A DNA stretch of 64,000 nt, from positions 84,026,501-84,090,500 of the forward strand of contig CM075674.1 of the NCBI GenBank assembly GCA_037962975.1, in the 5' to 3' direction. How positions within the stretch are numbered: position 1 is the first letter of the stretch; every line of letters begins with the position of its first letter. The notes below the pieces were generated by a model. The model did no database searches and was not told the origin of the DNA. It worked only from the letters and a program-made list of their open reading frames with translations. Origin of the DNA: Clitoria ternatea (Eukaryota; Streptophyta; Magnoliopsida; Fabales; Fabaceae). The position numbers and the translations under genes are program-made. Of the stretch, positions 36,201 to 50,385 are shown piece by piece.

Positions 36201-39200
36201 AATTCTACTATGACTTACTCTTTGGATGCAACATGTTTTTATTATGGAATATATGGTCATATATCTTCTAATTGCCTTATAAAGAAATCACGTCAAAAAT
36301 GCATGAGAAAAGTATGGATTCCTAAAACAATTTTTGAAATCCCAAACTAACAAAGAAGGACCCAACTCTCAAAGGGTACCATGAAACTTGATACTTTGTA
36401 GGCTTATTCTAAATCGGCAATCTCTCATTGACGAATGAAGAATCAAGACTCATAACCTACACTTCAAAGAACAAAGGATGAAAAAGACAAGGACACACAT
36501 CTTGCAAATTTCAAAGGTACAATTGGATCCTTAGCTCATTTGAACAAATGACATGGTTGTCATGATTAGTTGATTATGAATTTGATTGATAACTTGTCAA
36601 AATTTGTTTAAAAGTGATATCCTATAAAATCAAATTCCATACTTGTTCACAATAAAATTTTGATTTGATATTTATGTTTGAACAAGAAAGGTGTGAAATC
36701 TTGAAAGGGATAAATAAACAACTATTAATGATGTATACCCTTATGTTTTTTGATGATCTATATGAATGGTGATAAGGTTGATAAATGACTACTTTGATGA
36801 CATGTCTTAGCACTATGAAAAACTTGATTAAAGTTGTTTGCATCCATATATGTTAAGAAAAATCAAATTATTGAAACAACAAATCTTAGTTGTTGTATGA
36901 TGGACTCTAAATAATGCATGAGATCTTGATTGAACATGAATACTTGATGATGCATCATTCATTAAACAAAAGATATGTTAGTTAACTAGTGGTATCTAAA
37001 CAACAAACATCTTCCTTTAACAATGGTATCAATTGAATTAGTAAAAGGAAGAGATCATGAGGACATAATCTTGAGTATATACTTGTCACTATGCTTTGAT
37101 GATAAATACATATGTTGTGTACAAGTGGTATCCATGCTTTGATAATTTATGCATAATTTGTTTTAACAAGTGGTATATCATTTTCCTAACAAGCAAGTAT
37201 TTTTTTCATAACAAATGGCATTGAACTTCATATCAAGAAAATGTTATGACAAGTTGATTATGACAAACCTTAAAGTTGCTTTGAGTTAGAACTATGTTAT
37301 GCTTTACAAAGTTGACAAGCTTAGGCAAAATATTTTCAATGCAATTATATGTTGGTTTTGATAATGCCTAAGGAGAAAGTATGTATGCTCTATGCCTAGA
37401 CTTTAATTTCATGACTAGAAATATGTTAAATGACAATGCATGATTTTGATGACATGTAAATGACAATGCATGATATGTGATAATACATGGTACATTAAGA
37501 GAAAATGCATTATAATACATGACATGACCTTCCTTGGTACACCATGCTTGAGCAAATTGGCATCTATCTTGAGTGACATATATGTTTAATGATGCATGAT
37601 CTTGAATGTGAAAAGAAACTTGAATATATGCATCGTTGAGATTGAAAAGAGTTTTTGAACAAATATTATGAAGTATGATGTATGCTTGAAAGTCAACAAT
37701 CTTATGATAATATATTCATAATTGATATCAAGAACTTAAATTGGCAAATCAATCAAGTGATATCATGACTAGATAGTAGCAACAAATGGCATGAACAATG
37801 AATAAGAAATAAATGGTGTTGATCAAGAAAAGAATGTTTGACACAAAAAGGGTCATGAGAAAAATCATATAGACATATTGGCATGTGTTATAATATAAAT
37901 GCATGAGTAAGCCAACAAGTTGTATTAATCATTCCACCATTGCTATGATACCTACATTTGAGTGCATATTGTTGAAAATTCTTCTATGATTACCACTTTG
38001 ATTGATGATTGACCAATGAATTTTATATACAATTGGTATCTAACTTTTGAGTGATATCTATTCATATTGTTATTTCTATTGGTTGAATAAGTGGCATCTA
38101 TTGAAAGAAGTTGATCATATGCTTAAGAAATAAACAAATGGTATCAAACTTGCTAAATAGGCCTACATGAACAATTGGTATCAATTAGCTTAAGAATTAC
38201 ATCAATTAGCTTAACAATTGGTATTCAATTACAATTGGTATTCAATTACATGTGTTAATAACATTTGGTATTAGACTTGATCAAATTAGTGTAATTGGGT
38301 TCATAACAATTGGTATCAATATATGTGAAAAGGGGAGAATATATCATGACATCTTAGTATCTTTTAAATGACTAAGGAGGAGATATTATCTTGCATGATA
38401 CATTATGATCTTCTAACAATTGGTATATCTTTCAACAATTACCATCAATTAAATGCATGACACTATTATTGGGCAACACTAATAAGTACACTCGTCAACA
38501 CTAATGTCAATAAATAGTGGGTCTGCCAAAGCAGGGCACTATTATTTATATTAGTAAGACGCGATGGGATAATGGTAGTATCCAAACTGTTTTATTGGGC
38601 TTTAACTTAACTAAGTTTTCAATTGGATTGAATATAACTTAGAGGCGTAAACATTGGGCTAAATATTCATAAGATGAATAATAAGTAATGGTTACTTAAC
38701 CCAATGACTAAGAGTTGTATAAAGATACAATTGGAAAAAGTTTCCTACCTAAATAACCAAGTATTAGGTGATCAGCCAAAGCTGACTTAACGCTTGGCAA
38801 AATATGGATCTTAGCCCACTAGAAAATCTTCCAACGGGATTTTCTGATTCGTGGAGGGTATTTTTGTTTTGAATCAAAATAGTGGGAGACATATTTAATT
38901 TAAATGACCATAATTTAAATATGTTTTGAAAATGATACTTACTACATATTTTCTGTTTTAGATAACCATGACGTCAAACACACCTTCAAACCTTTCGTTG
39001 CGATCAATCCTAGACAAAGAAAAATTGTCTGGTTCTAACTTCCTTGACTGGTATAGAAATTTGAGGATTGTCCTCAAACAAGAGAAAAAGCAGTATGTCC
39101 TGGAAGGTCCGATTCCGGAACCACCCGCGAACAATGCCTCTAAAGCTGACAAGGATGCTTACAAGAAGCATCAGGATGACGCTTTAGATGTCCAATGCCT

Positions 39201-42200
39201 TATGCTGGCAACTATGTCTCCTGAGCTTCAGAAGCAACATGAGCATATGGAGGTTTTCGATATGATCGAAAACCTAAGGAAACTATATCAAGGTCAAGCT
39301 GACCAAGAAAGATATGAAGTTTCTTCAGCCCTATTTAGCTGCAGACTTGAAGAGGGAGGTTCTGTAGGACCTCATGTGCTCAAAATGATTGGGTACTTGG
39401 AGAATCTAGCTAGGCTAGGATTCCCCTTCCCTCAGAAGTTGGCTACCGATCTCATTTTGAAATCATTACCTGACAGTTTTAAGCCAGTCATCATGAATTA
39501 CAACATGAATGCATTGGACAAAACATTGCCAGAGCTACTCAATATGTTGAGGACTGCTGAGCCCAATATTTCTAAAGGAAAGGGCAAGGCCATAATGATG
39601 GTCAATTCTGGCAAAGGTAAAGGAAAGGGCATGTATAAAGGCAAAGGAAAGGGTATTGTAGGAAATGGCAAGAAGATTTGGAAAGGCAAGGATAAGCCAA
39701 GTACATCAGCCTTAAAACCTGTGGGCGGGGTGGCTAAGGAAGGTAAATGTCACCATTGTGGACAAAAGGGACACTGGAAGAGAAACTGTCCAAAGTACCT
39801 AGAAGAGCTTAAGAAGAAGGGAAGTGAGACTTCCACTTCAGGTATTTTTGTTATAGAAATTAACATGTCAACTTCAACATCATGGGTATTAGATACTGGA
39901 TGTGGATCTCACATTTGTCTTAATGTGCAGGATCTAAGAAGGAGTAGGCAGTTGATGAAGGGCGAGGTAGACCTACGCGTTGGAAATGGAGCAAGAGTTG
40001 CTGCATTAGCTGTAGGGACTTGTTTTTTATCCTTGCCCTCAGGGTTAGTCCTTGAATTGGACAATTGTTATTTTGTTCCGGCAATAAGGAGAAACATTAT
40101 TTCTGTTTCTTGTCTTGATAAGAAAGGATTTTCCTTTACAATAAAGAACAATAGTTGTTCGGTTTATTTAAAAGACATGTTTTATTGTTGTGCAAATTTG
40201 AGTAATGGACTTTATGTTCTAGATCTCGAAACCCCTATCTATAACATTAATACTAAAAGGGTTAAAACAAATGATTTAAACCCAACTTATCTTTGGCATT
40301 GTCGCCTAGGACATATAAATGAGAAACGCATTTCTAAACTCCATCAAAATGGATATTTAGAATCTTTTGATTTTGAATCAATAAATACATGTGAATCTTG
40401 TTTATTAGGGAAGATGACCAAGACCCCTTTTACCGGAAAAGGTGAAAGGGCGAGTGATCTTCTTGGCTTGATACATAGTGATGTATGTGGGCCCATAGGG
40501 ACAATGGCTAGGGGAGGTTTTAGTTACTTCATCACTTTTACTGATGATTTCAGTAGATATGGATTTGTGTTTCTCATGAAACATAAATCAGAATCCTTTG
40601 AAAAGTTCAAGGAGTTTAAACATGAAGTAGAGAACCAACTTGGCAAGACAATTAAAGCACTTCGATCTGATCGAGGTGGTGAATATTTGAGCCTAGAGTT
40701 TGATGAATATCTTAAAGAGTGTGGGATTATATCTCAACTTACTCCCCCTGGAACACCAGAATGGAATGGGGTTTCTGAGCGGAGAAATAGAACCTTGTTG
40801 GACATGGTTCGATCAATGATGAGTCAAACTGACCTCCCTAACTCATTCTGGGGACATGCTTTGTTGACAGCAACTTTCACACTTAACCGTGTTCCATCAA
40901 AGGCTGTCATAAAGACACCATATGAGATATGGACTGGGAAACGACCTAGTATGTCTTTTCTTAAGATTTGGGGCTGTGAAGCTTATGTTAAACGCCAAAG
41001 TTCTGATAAACTTGGGCCCAAGTCAGATAAATGTCTTTTTGTGGGATACCCAAAAGAAACTAAGGGTTATTATTTTTACAATCCTACTGAGGGCAAAGTG
41101 TTTGTTGCTCGGAATGCTGTATTCTTAGAAAGAGAATTCATCTCTACAAGAATCAGTGGGAGGAAAGTAGAACTTGAAGAAATTCAAGACTCACAAGGCA
41201 TTGAAGAGCCAATGGTGGAAGTGGAGCAGGACCCACAAAATGTTGTGATAACACCAGCTCCAGTAGCACAAGACTTGCGTAGATCAGGTAGAATACGTCA
41301 ACAACCTGAAAGATATGGATTTCTTGTAACTCAGGAAGGAGATGTATTCCTAATGGATCAAAATGAGCCAACATCTTATGAAGAGGCCATTGCAAGTTCA
41401 GAATCTGAGAAATGGCTAGAAGCCATGGAATCTGAAATGGACTCCATGTACACTAATCAAGTTTGGAACTTGGTTGATGCACCTGAAGGGGTAAAACCTA
41501 TAGGATGCAAGTGGGTTTTCAAAAAGAAAACTGACATGGATGGTAATATAAGTACCTTTAAAGCAAGGTTGGTGGCTAAAGGTTTCAAGCAAATACATGG
41601 TATAGACTATGATGAAACTTTTTCCCCAGTTGCTATGCTAAAGTCTGTTCGGATTCTGCTTGCTATTGCTGCATACCATGATTATGAGATATGGCAAATG
41701 GATGTCAAGACTGCTTTCCTTAATGGAAATCTTCTTGAGGAAGTGTACATGACACAACCTGAAGGCTTTGTTAAGCCTGAAGCATCCAGGAAGGTGTGCA
41801 AGCTACAACGTTCTATATATGGACTTAAGCAAGCTTCCAGAAGCTGGAATCTTCGTTTTGATGAAGCTGTTAAACAATTTGGCTTTACTAAAAATGAGGA
41901 TGAACCTTGTGTCTACAAGAAGGTTAGTGACTGCACAATTGTTTTTCTGGTCCTGTATGTTGATGACATACTACTTATTGGAAATGACGTTCCTACTCTT
42001 CAATCTGTGAAGAGTTGGTTGGGAAGCTGTTTTTCTATGAAAGACTTAGGTGAAGCAACCTACGTGTTGGGAATTAAGATCTATAGAGATAGATCAAGAA
42101 AACTTCTTGGCCTAAGTCAGAATACATACATAGACAAAGTGTTAAAAAGGTTTAACATGCAAGATTCCAAGAAAGGAACTTTGCCTATGGCTCATGGCAT

Positions 42201-45200
42201 AAGCTTATCAAAAGCTCAATCTCCTTCCACTAAAGAAGAAAGAGAACGGATGAATAAGATTCCATATGCATCTGCTATTGGATCAATCATGTATGCCATG
42301 ATATGTACCCGACCAGATGTCTCGTACGCTTTAAGCATGACGAGCAGATACCAGTCTGATCCCGGTGAAAGTCACTGGACTGCTGTCAAGAATATCCTGA
42401 AGTACTTAAGAAAAACTAAGGATGCATTCTTGATATATGGAGGGGAAGAAGAGCTCATTGTAAAAGGTTACACTGATGCTAGCTTCCAAACTGATAAGGA
42501 TGACTCAAGATCGCAATCTGGGTACGTGTTTTGTCTAAATGGTGGCGCTGTAAGCTGGAAGAGTTCAAAGCAAGAGACAGTTGCTGATTCTACTACAGAG
42601 TCTGAGTATATTGCTGCCTCAAATGCTGCAAAAGAGGCAGTATGGATCAAGAAGTTCATAACAGAACTTGGGATTGTTCCTAGCATTGTGGACCCTATAA
42701 GTCTCTACTGTGATAATAGTGGAGCAATCGCACAAGCTAAGGAACCTAGATCACATCAACGATCCAAGCATATACTTAGGCGATTTCATCTCATTCGAGA
42801 GATCCTTGACCGAGGAGATGTAAAGATATGTAAGGTGCATACTGATGAGAATATTGCTGACCCACTCACAAAACCTCTTACACAACAAAAACATGAGGGG
42901 CACACTAGATCATTAGGCATTAGGCAAATGTCTGATTGGCTCTAGTGCAAGTGGGAGATTGTTGGTGTATGCACTATGAGACTTTATGCTTTTTCATTTG
43001 TATCATTTTTCTACTTATCAATTGAATAAATATTTCAGTTTAAAGTTGTTTTAAACATATTTATCCTTGGAGTAATAGGTCATATAAAAATTATTCCTAA
43101 AATGTCCCTAGTTAAGTATTTACATGGGGACATGTAAATACACTGAGACTAGTGTGTGAGTGTACTGATGACCTGATCTCACAGATCATAGATATAGATG
43201 ATATCGAGTCTTCACACGGGTACACATTAAGAGTAATGATGTACTGGACAGACCCACCATGAGAACGTTGCATGGATCGTTACATGATTGTCATAAACGA
43301 TTCTCAATGTGATAATGGTATATGTAGTCCTTCGACCTGAAGTCACTACGATTCCTACATGAGGAGTTTATTGTTTTAATACAATTAAACGTCTTCTGTA
43401 ACAAGAGGACTATAAAGGTTGTGATTAGGCAATGAACAAATTATGCAGAGGGATGTGAGTGATGTAGATGGGATTTGTCTCTCCTATGTGACAGGAGTGA
43501 TATCCATAGGCCACTTGATGGAGTAAGACTAAGAAAACGCATGGCCATGCTAGAAAGAATAAATATTAGATATTTATTCGGATCCAGTCTACTCCGGTAT
43601 CAAGTAAAATAAATTGGGCCGTACAAGGATGACGCGACCATGCCTTGGGCCCAATTAGGATATCGTGACAAAAGGAATAAACGTATTAAATAATTATCAC
43701 TTATAGGTTATGTTAATAATATTCGGACATAATGATGCATTGCTAGATGCCGCTCTTATTTTATATTAATAATAAAATAGTTTATTATTAATATGACCGG
43801 GTATTTTACCTATAGGGTCACACACATAGAGTAAGCCCATCAGAAAATGTTGTCTTATTTTAGTTGGACTAAAATAAAGCTATTGGGCCTAACTCATTTG
43901 GAATGAGTAAGGAGCCCACTTTTAGAGAGAACAAATTAGGTCAAACCTAAGCCTATAAATAGAGCATAAGATGCTCATAGGCCGTTCACTCAAGTGAGAC
44001 ACAAAATTCGCAAAAAGTTGCAAGAGCTACACGCCGTCAACCTAGCAGTTGGCAAGTGTTGCGATTCTGGTGGGAGTGCTCGTGTGGACTCCTAAAGGAC
44101 GAGGCTACGACTGCTTCGGAGTTCTTCAAGAGGTAACCTGAATAATTTCGAAATTTGTTTTTTTTGCTTTGAAACACGGAACCTTGCAAATCCTATGGAA
44201 TCCCTTTAATTTTTCCGCTGCTCATGCTTAGGGATTTCCTAACATTAATAACATTTGGTATTAGACTTGATCAAATTAGTGTAATTGGGTTCATAACAAT
44301 TGGTATCAATATATGTGAAAAGGGGAGAATATATCATGACATCTTAGTATCTTTTAAATGACTAAGGAGGAGATATTATCTTGCATGATACATTATGATC
44401 TTCTAACAATTGGTATATCTTTCAACAATTACCATCAATTAAATGCATGACATGTGTTCAAAAATTGGTATCAAACTTCATCAAATTGATTTCACATGTT
44501 AATAAGTGGTATATGTTTTTACAAGTGACATCAATTACAATAGTAAGGGGGAGCATACACATGAATGAATATCCATCATTTTACCTCTCTATGATTATGT
44601 TTATGGCATTTATGCTTACAATTTTATTCTCCTATATGCCTACATGGAAAAATCCTTGTGTGTTTGATAATGCCAAAAAGGAAAAGATTATGTGCTTATT
44701 TGAAATGATATATGTGCTTACTTGAAATGATATGTTTGCTTACTTGGAAAGAATCATGTGACGCTTACCATACTTGAAAGTGATATTAATTACATGATTG
44801 AAAATGAGTTAGCAATCAATTATATGCTTACTTGATGAATGAACTATGTGATTGATTAGTGACTCTAAATGCATCAAATTGGCATATACACTTGATCATG
44901 ATATAAGCTTTGATTTGAAATCCTTTTCATGAAATATTTGCTCTAAATCTCTCTTATTCAAATACATGAGCCTATATGTTGATGACATAGAATATAATTA
45001 AGATGATGATCTTTTTGATGATGCCAAAGGGGGAGATATTAGTGAAAGAGTTAGTAAAATGCTATTTATGCCAAAAAGGAATAATTACTATGATTATTGT
45101 TTTATCATAAGGGAAGTTTTTGATGATGCCAAAGGGGGAGAAGATTATAGGAAGTTATATATACACCCTAAATGGAATAAAGTCTTTTACAAAGGGGGAG

Positions 45201-48200
45201 AGATATAAAGAGAGAAATATATAAGAAAGGGGGAGAAGATATACACTACCACTATGCTCTAAAAATTAGATGAACTATTTTGTGGTATCTATTGTATGAT
45301 TGGTATCTATTGTATGATTAAAGGGAGATGATTAAGAAGGAGAGAACATATATTAAGGGGGAGAGACCTTTGTTTCTTAAATACTTTCTTGATTTCTTGT
45401 GTCTATGATTTCATCAACATGTGGTATCAAATTATATATGATAGGGGGAGTCTTTCTTGCAATATGTATAAATTGTTATGATACTAACACCCCAAGAGAC
45501 AAGCATTTGTTGTCATCATCAAAAAGGGGGAGAATGTATTTTTATGTTGATGTAGGTTTTGATAATGACACAACAAATGAAGGATCAAGATCAAACATAT
45601 ATGATTAAGGATAAATTAATTATGTTTGATGATAGAATTTAAAAGAATGGTTCAAGGCATTTAAAGAAGCTCAAATTCGGTGAAATAAATTTATCAAAGT
45701 GCCTAAGAATCAAAGGAATCAAGTATATGCAAAAGGGTCCCAAAAAGGGATGAAGAATGCACCAAAATTGGAGAATCAGGTGCATGAATTGATTCAAGCA
45801 TAATATGAATCGATTCATACGAATTGAATGGCCCAGGATGTGCAAAAATCATCATTGAATCGATTCACCATTCCATGGAATCGATTCATGCGTGTTCAAA
45901 GTGCCCAAGATGTGTTTTTCATTAAATGAATCGATTCACTCTTTACTTGAATGGATTCACACGTTGTGTTTTGCCCAGTAACTTTATTTTAATTGCTTGA
46001 ATCGATTCACTCCTTGATGGAATCGATTCATACACCTGGCAGTGTCCAAAAATGCACAGAATCACTCAATGAATCATTTGAAATTCAAATGAAGACACTC
46101 TGCAGACAAGAGCTTCACACTTTACTTCATTCCATGCTATGGTTCCCTTGGAAACATTAAAAGCCATGTGTCTTATTGGAAATGGAATTAATTTGAATTA
46201 AGACAAACATGCTTCTTGATGCACATGCCATGTTTTTCTTGGAGACATTAAAAAGCTCATTGGAATTGCAATGCCATTTTGAATGGAGACACACATGTTC
46301 CGAGTTCAAGCTCCCAAGGAATTTAATATTGCAACATGCCATACCATTGGAGCCTATAAATAGAGAAGAAGTTAAAGGCAAATGATGTCCCAAGCATTTG
46401 AAGCACTTCCATTTGCTTACTTCTTCCTCCTTGCTTCTTGCTCTTCTACTTGCTCTCTCTTTATTTATTAACTTGCATAATTCCTCTTTAAGAGTTAATT
46501 GAGAGTTAGAAAGGAAGTTATCTTGGGTGAGCTAAATTTGTATATCCTCTCTTTGAGAGTTACTACTTTTGTGTGAGCTTTAAATTGTGTATCCACTCTA
46601 GTTAGAGAGTTATCATTGTAACCATTAAAACACCAAAATCCCTTAGAGGTTTGGGTTGAGGGTTCAACCTTGTAATTGTGAGATTGAGAGATTGGGTGGG
46701 GTGCCCTTGTACTTGTGAGGATTGGGTTCTTGAGTGTGGGACACTAGGAAGCCGCGATTGCTCAAAGTTGCATCTCTAATCTTCAATAGTGGAAATCCTT
46801 CAAGTGGGTTGCTTGAAGGCGAGACGTACACCGGTGTGGTGGAACTCGTTATATCGGTTTGCAAATTCTCTCTTCCCTAAACTCATTTAATTTGTGCACT
46901 TAAATTGCTCACTTGATTCATTGTATCATTCCTAATTAAATTGGACTAAGTGCATACTATAAGTTGCAAACTATATTGGTTAACATTGTTGAAGTTAGAT
47001 TAAATTAAATCCATGAATCAAATGTCTTAAACATTGTTGGATTTAATTATTGAGGAAGTAAAATATTGGTGTTAACAACTTGGTAAATTATCATGCTTAA
47101 TTAATTTGTTAGAAGTTGTTTAAGTTACACTTATATTGGAATTAATTATTGCATGACAAGTGTTTCAAGAATTGCCTAAACTAATAACTTGCTTTACTTA
47201 TCAAAATCAATTCTTGAACATAGTCCATTCAACTCAAAATGTTTTAGTATGAAATGTGCTTCATAATTATTACATCTTTTATATTGCATCATTTGTATAT
47301 TACTAACCGATTTGAAAGGGATTCCGCGCGAAAATTTGAAATACTCAATTCACCCCCCTCTTGAGTATCGAGGCCTTGGCTAACACACGATAGCATGAAA
47401 TTAGCATATTTTATCTTTCTCATGACTTGTTATATATATCCATCATTATGATGAATTAAACAACTACATCTTTAACGGAGTTTAGATTCTTTCTCTTCAT
47501 TTATTTTTTTTCAATTTTTCTTGATTTCTATATTTTTTTCACACTTACATACAAATTTAAATCCTCTTAGGTGATTGAAAAGTTCCGATTGAAAAGAGAG
47601 AATAGTGTATGTGATAAACTTTACATAGGCACATACATCTTTCTCTTTTTTCTCTTTTCGACTAAAACTTTTTGCTGAGGATCCAGATTCGTTTCAATGT
47701 TGCTCAAGAGTAGCAATTTAATACGCAAATAATAGAAACCGAAATTAAATTTGATTATAAATTAAATGTGATAAATAGCCAAACCTGAATATTAATAGAC
47801 TTCTCTGGGAGAGTACGATATGTGGAAAAGGCGTCCAGATCAAGAACATATGTCTGCATTTAGAAATTTAACATTTACCATAACAAGTGTGTTCACACTT
47901 ATTTGTATGACAATAAAAGAATAACACACATTTAAGCCGAGATGTGAAACAAAAATTATAAAAATATATATTTCAACTTCACTTTGGAAATATTTAAGTA
48001 CTTAGAAGTGATTTTTTTATGAGAAACTTATACTGCATTTACTTATAGAAAATTATTCTAGTTTTTTAAGAAAAGTTTTTTTTATTTTTAAAAATTTTTA
48101 TTTCCTGAAATAGATAGAAAAATTCTTCAAAAACTTTTTCTACTTTTTATTTTTTCAAAAAACCTTTTTAAAAACTTCTCAGTTTTTTCTTAAAAAATAG

Positions 48201-50315
48201 AAAACCCGGTTTTCAATTTTTTATAAGTTTTCTTTAAATATTTTATAAATAAATACCTTTTCTATTTTTTCAACTTTTTCAAAAATAATTTTTTATTTTT
48301 CTTTAAAAACTTACAAACTAAACACTCCCACCTTTTCTTTGTTGCAACATGAAGAAAACAAACAAAACAAAAAGATGATATTCAAGAAAGATAGGCAAGC
48401 CTCCCAAATGTGGTGTTCCTCTTGGTGATTTGCACCATATTTGGCAAGCCAATCGGCATACACAATATGGTACTTGCTTTAGAAATTGAATATTTATATT
48501 TCTATTACATATAAAATATTTTAAAAAAAAAATTCTAATTAATGAATTTATATCCTGCTAACCGTAAAAAAAAATTAAATTAATACCTTTATAGCAGTTT
48601 AGCATTTTCCACGTACATATATATTATTTCAAGCATCTATCCTTGATTTTATCCTAACTAGTTATTTTTTATAAGCTCTTATTTTTAATGGTACATACTT
48701 TTAGAAAAGTAATTATCATTTTGATTTTATAAAAAACAATTTTATATTTTTAATTGTACTCTAATTTAAAGTTAAATTTCACCGTCCTATATTAATTATA
48801 TAAGTTTGAAAGCATTTAATTCTTAAAGAGTAAATTAGAAAAAAATATAATAAATGTTTTTAATATCACTTTTTTGTTTTAGGGGTTTATAAAAGGTAAT
48901 AGAGGAAGTAATAAATATATAATTTATACAGTAAAAGTATCATGTAATATATATATATTTAATATTTTGTTTATTATCATAAGAAAGTTATAAAAAAATT
49001 TAAAAATATCTAAACTAAATTTAAATAAAACATACAAAATTGAACTAAATATTGAAAATATTGAGTTTAATGAATAAATATCTAAAATAAATATTATTTA
49101 TAAATTGTTTAAAATTTATGCCTTATAAAAGAAAATAAAAATACAATAATGAATGAACATTTTTTATCATAATATTAGATATACATACAAATCATAACCA
49201 CACATGAGTTATAAGGTTAGCTTAAAGGTTAGAAAAATAGTTGAATAGGAATAAAGAAGGAAGATGTTGGGGTTCCATTCGCCCTACTAACATTTTTGAG
49301 GGGGAATTTGTCACCTCTTTTTTATAAGTTATATATACAATCTTGGATAAGTATAGATAAAAATTATACCTCGATCTATTTTGATCCAAATGACACAAGG
49401 GCAAGCAAGAGCATGAGAACCAATATGATTATTATTTTATTTATTTCAACCTTATTTGTACATATTTATTCTTAAAAGATCTCTCTTTCAAAACCTCTCA
49501 CATCTAAACCTCTTTCCCAGCACCTCCATTTTCTTTTTTAGTGAATATTTTCTCATGTTTACCACATTTCTGTTAAGAAGTCCCTTTATACATACACTTG
49601 ACTTACTACATTTTTAGGGAGAGATATATATATACCATAAGTGAACAAATTAAGAAACAAAGAAAACAAATAAAGAACCTGGGTTCCTAGAGTAAGATTT
49701 TCAGTTGATGAAGAGATAACATTTTTGTCCGACTCTTCCTTTGAAAGGTGTGCCATCATATTATAGGCTCCTCGAGTCTGAAATGTGTAATCCTGGAATC
49801 ATGAACATCCATCATTAATTTCTTAATTAAACAATAATAAAATTATAATACATAATCTTCCATTTAAATATGATATACACATGATATGTCACTGGCAATG
49901 TTTGTTAAACATAAAAGTCCAATTGAAATTAATATAATCTAAGATATTAAAGATGGTGATTTGATAAAGTTTTTGTGATAGGTGATAGTTTAAGGATTAC
50001 AATTGATGCAAAATGACATTAAGCTTTCAGAGAGTTCTGTTGTTAAGAAAATTGACAATTATGATTTTCAATACACCATTTAACAAGAAAGAGACAACTA
50101 AGGATAAGGAAGATATTCATCGAAAAGAAAAAGGAGGTATGATGAAAGAGCTTTAGACATAAAGGGTTTTGAAAGAGTAGTCATTTAAGAATAAACATGT
50201 AAAAAATACCAAGAAGGATTTAAATAGATAAAAGAATGAGTAATAGAAGCATTGGCCGGGGATGAACTCATTCTGTTCAATCATGCCTAATCGCTCTTTG
50301 ATTATTAAAATCTTT

Positions 50316-50385
<70 letters not shown>

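Larger units (their letters stand above)
38463..44244 (+). mobile_element. Nested Ty1/copia element, intact pol, 5' LTR missing
   Basis: The element contains a 505-bp leader, one long polyprotein ORF, a purine tract (AAGTGGGAGAT) and a 1285-bp 3' LTR. No copy of that LTR lies upstream of the leader: at 38463 the sequence jumps directly from Sirevirus-like interior into mid-leader (CTATTATTGGGCAACAC). The flanks are a 208-bp direct duplication and not the usual 5-bp one. The decayed relative at 19560-25655 confirms the leader. It cannot be a normal integrase product in its present form. Confidence 0.85.
33267..47385 (+). mobile_element. Young gag-only Sirevirus-like (copia) LTR retrotransposon in intron 10
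   Basis: Two 1851-bp LTRs, target duplication CACGA, a PBS complementary to initiator tRNA-Met (TGGTATCAGAGC at 35120-35131) and a purine tract (AAAAAGGGGGAGAA ending 45534) define a complete element. It encodes a gag-like ORF but no pol of its own; the pol inside belongs to the nested copia at 38463-44244. Without that nest the element is about 8.1 kb. The LTRs look identical wherever compared and keep exactly the same spacing, so insertion is very recent. It lies antisense within intron 10 of the minus-strand peptidase gene. Confidence 0.93.

Noticed and set aside
36351..38462. Search for a diverged pol of the Sirevirus-like element
   Set aside because: No protease, integrase or RT motif is found in any frame outside the nested copia; the region is non-coding.
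37650..38470. Possible 5' LTR of the nested copia
   Set aside because: No match to 42960-44244 (no TGTTGGTGTATGCAC, GAACGTTGCATGG or TATAAATAGAGCATA); the sequence is Sirevirus-like interior.
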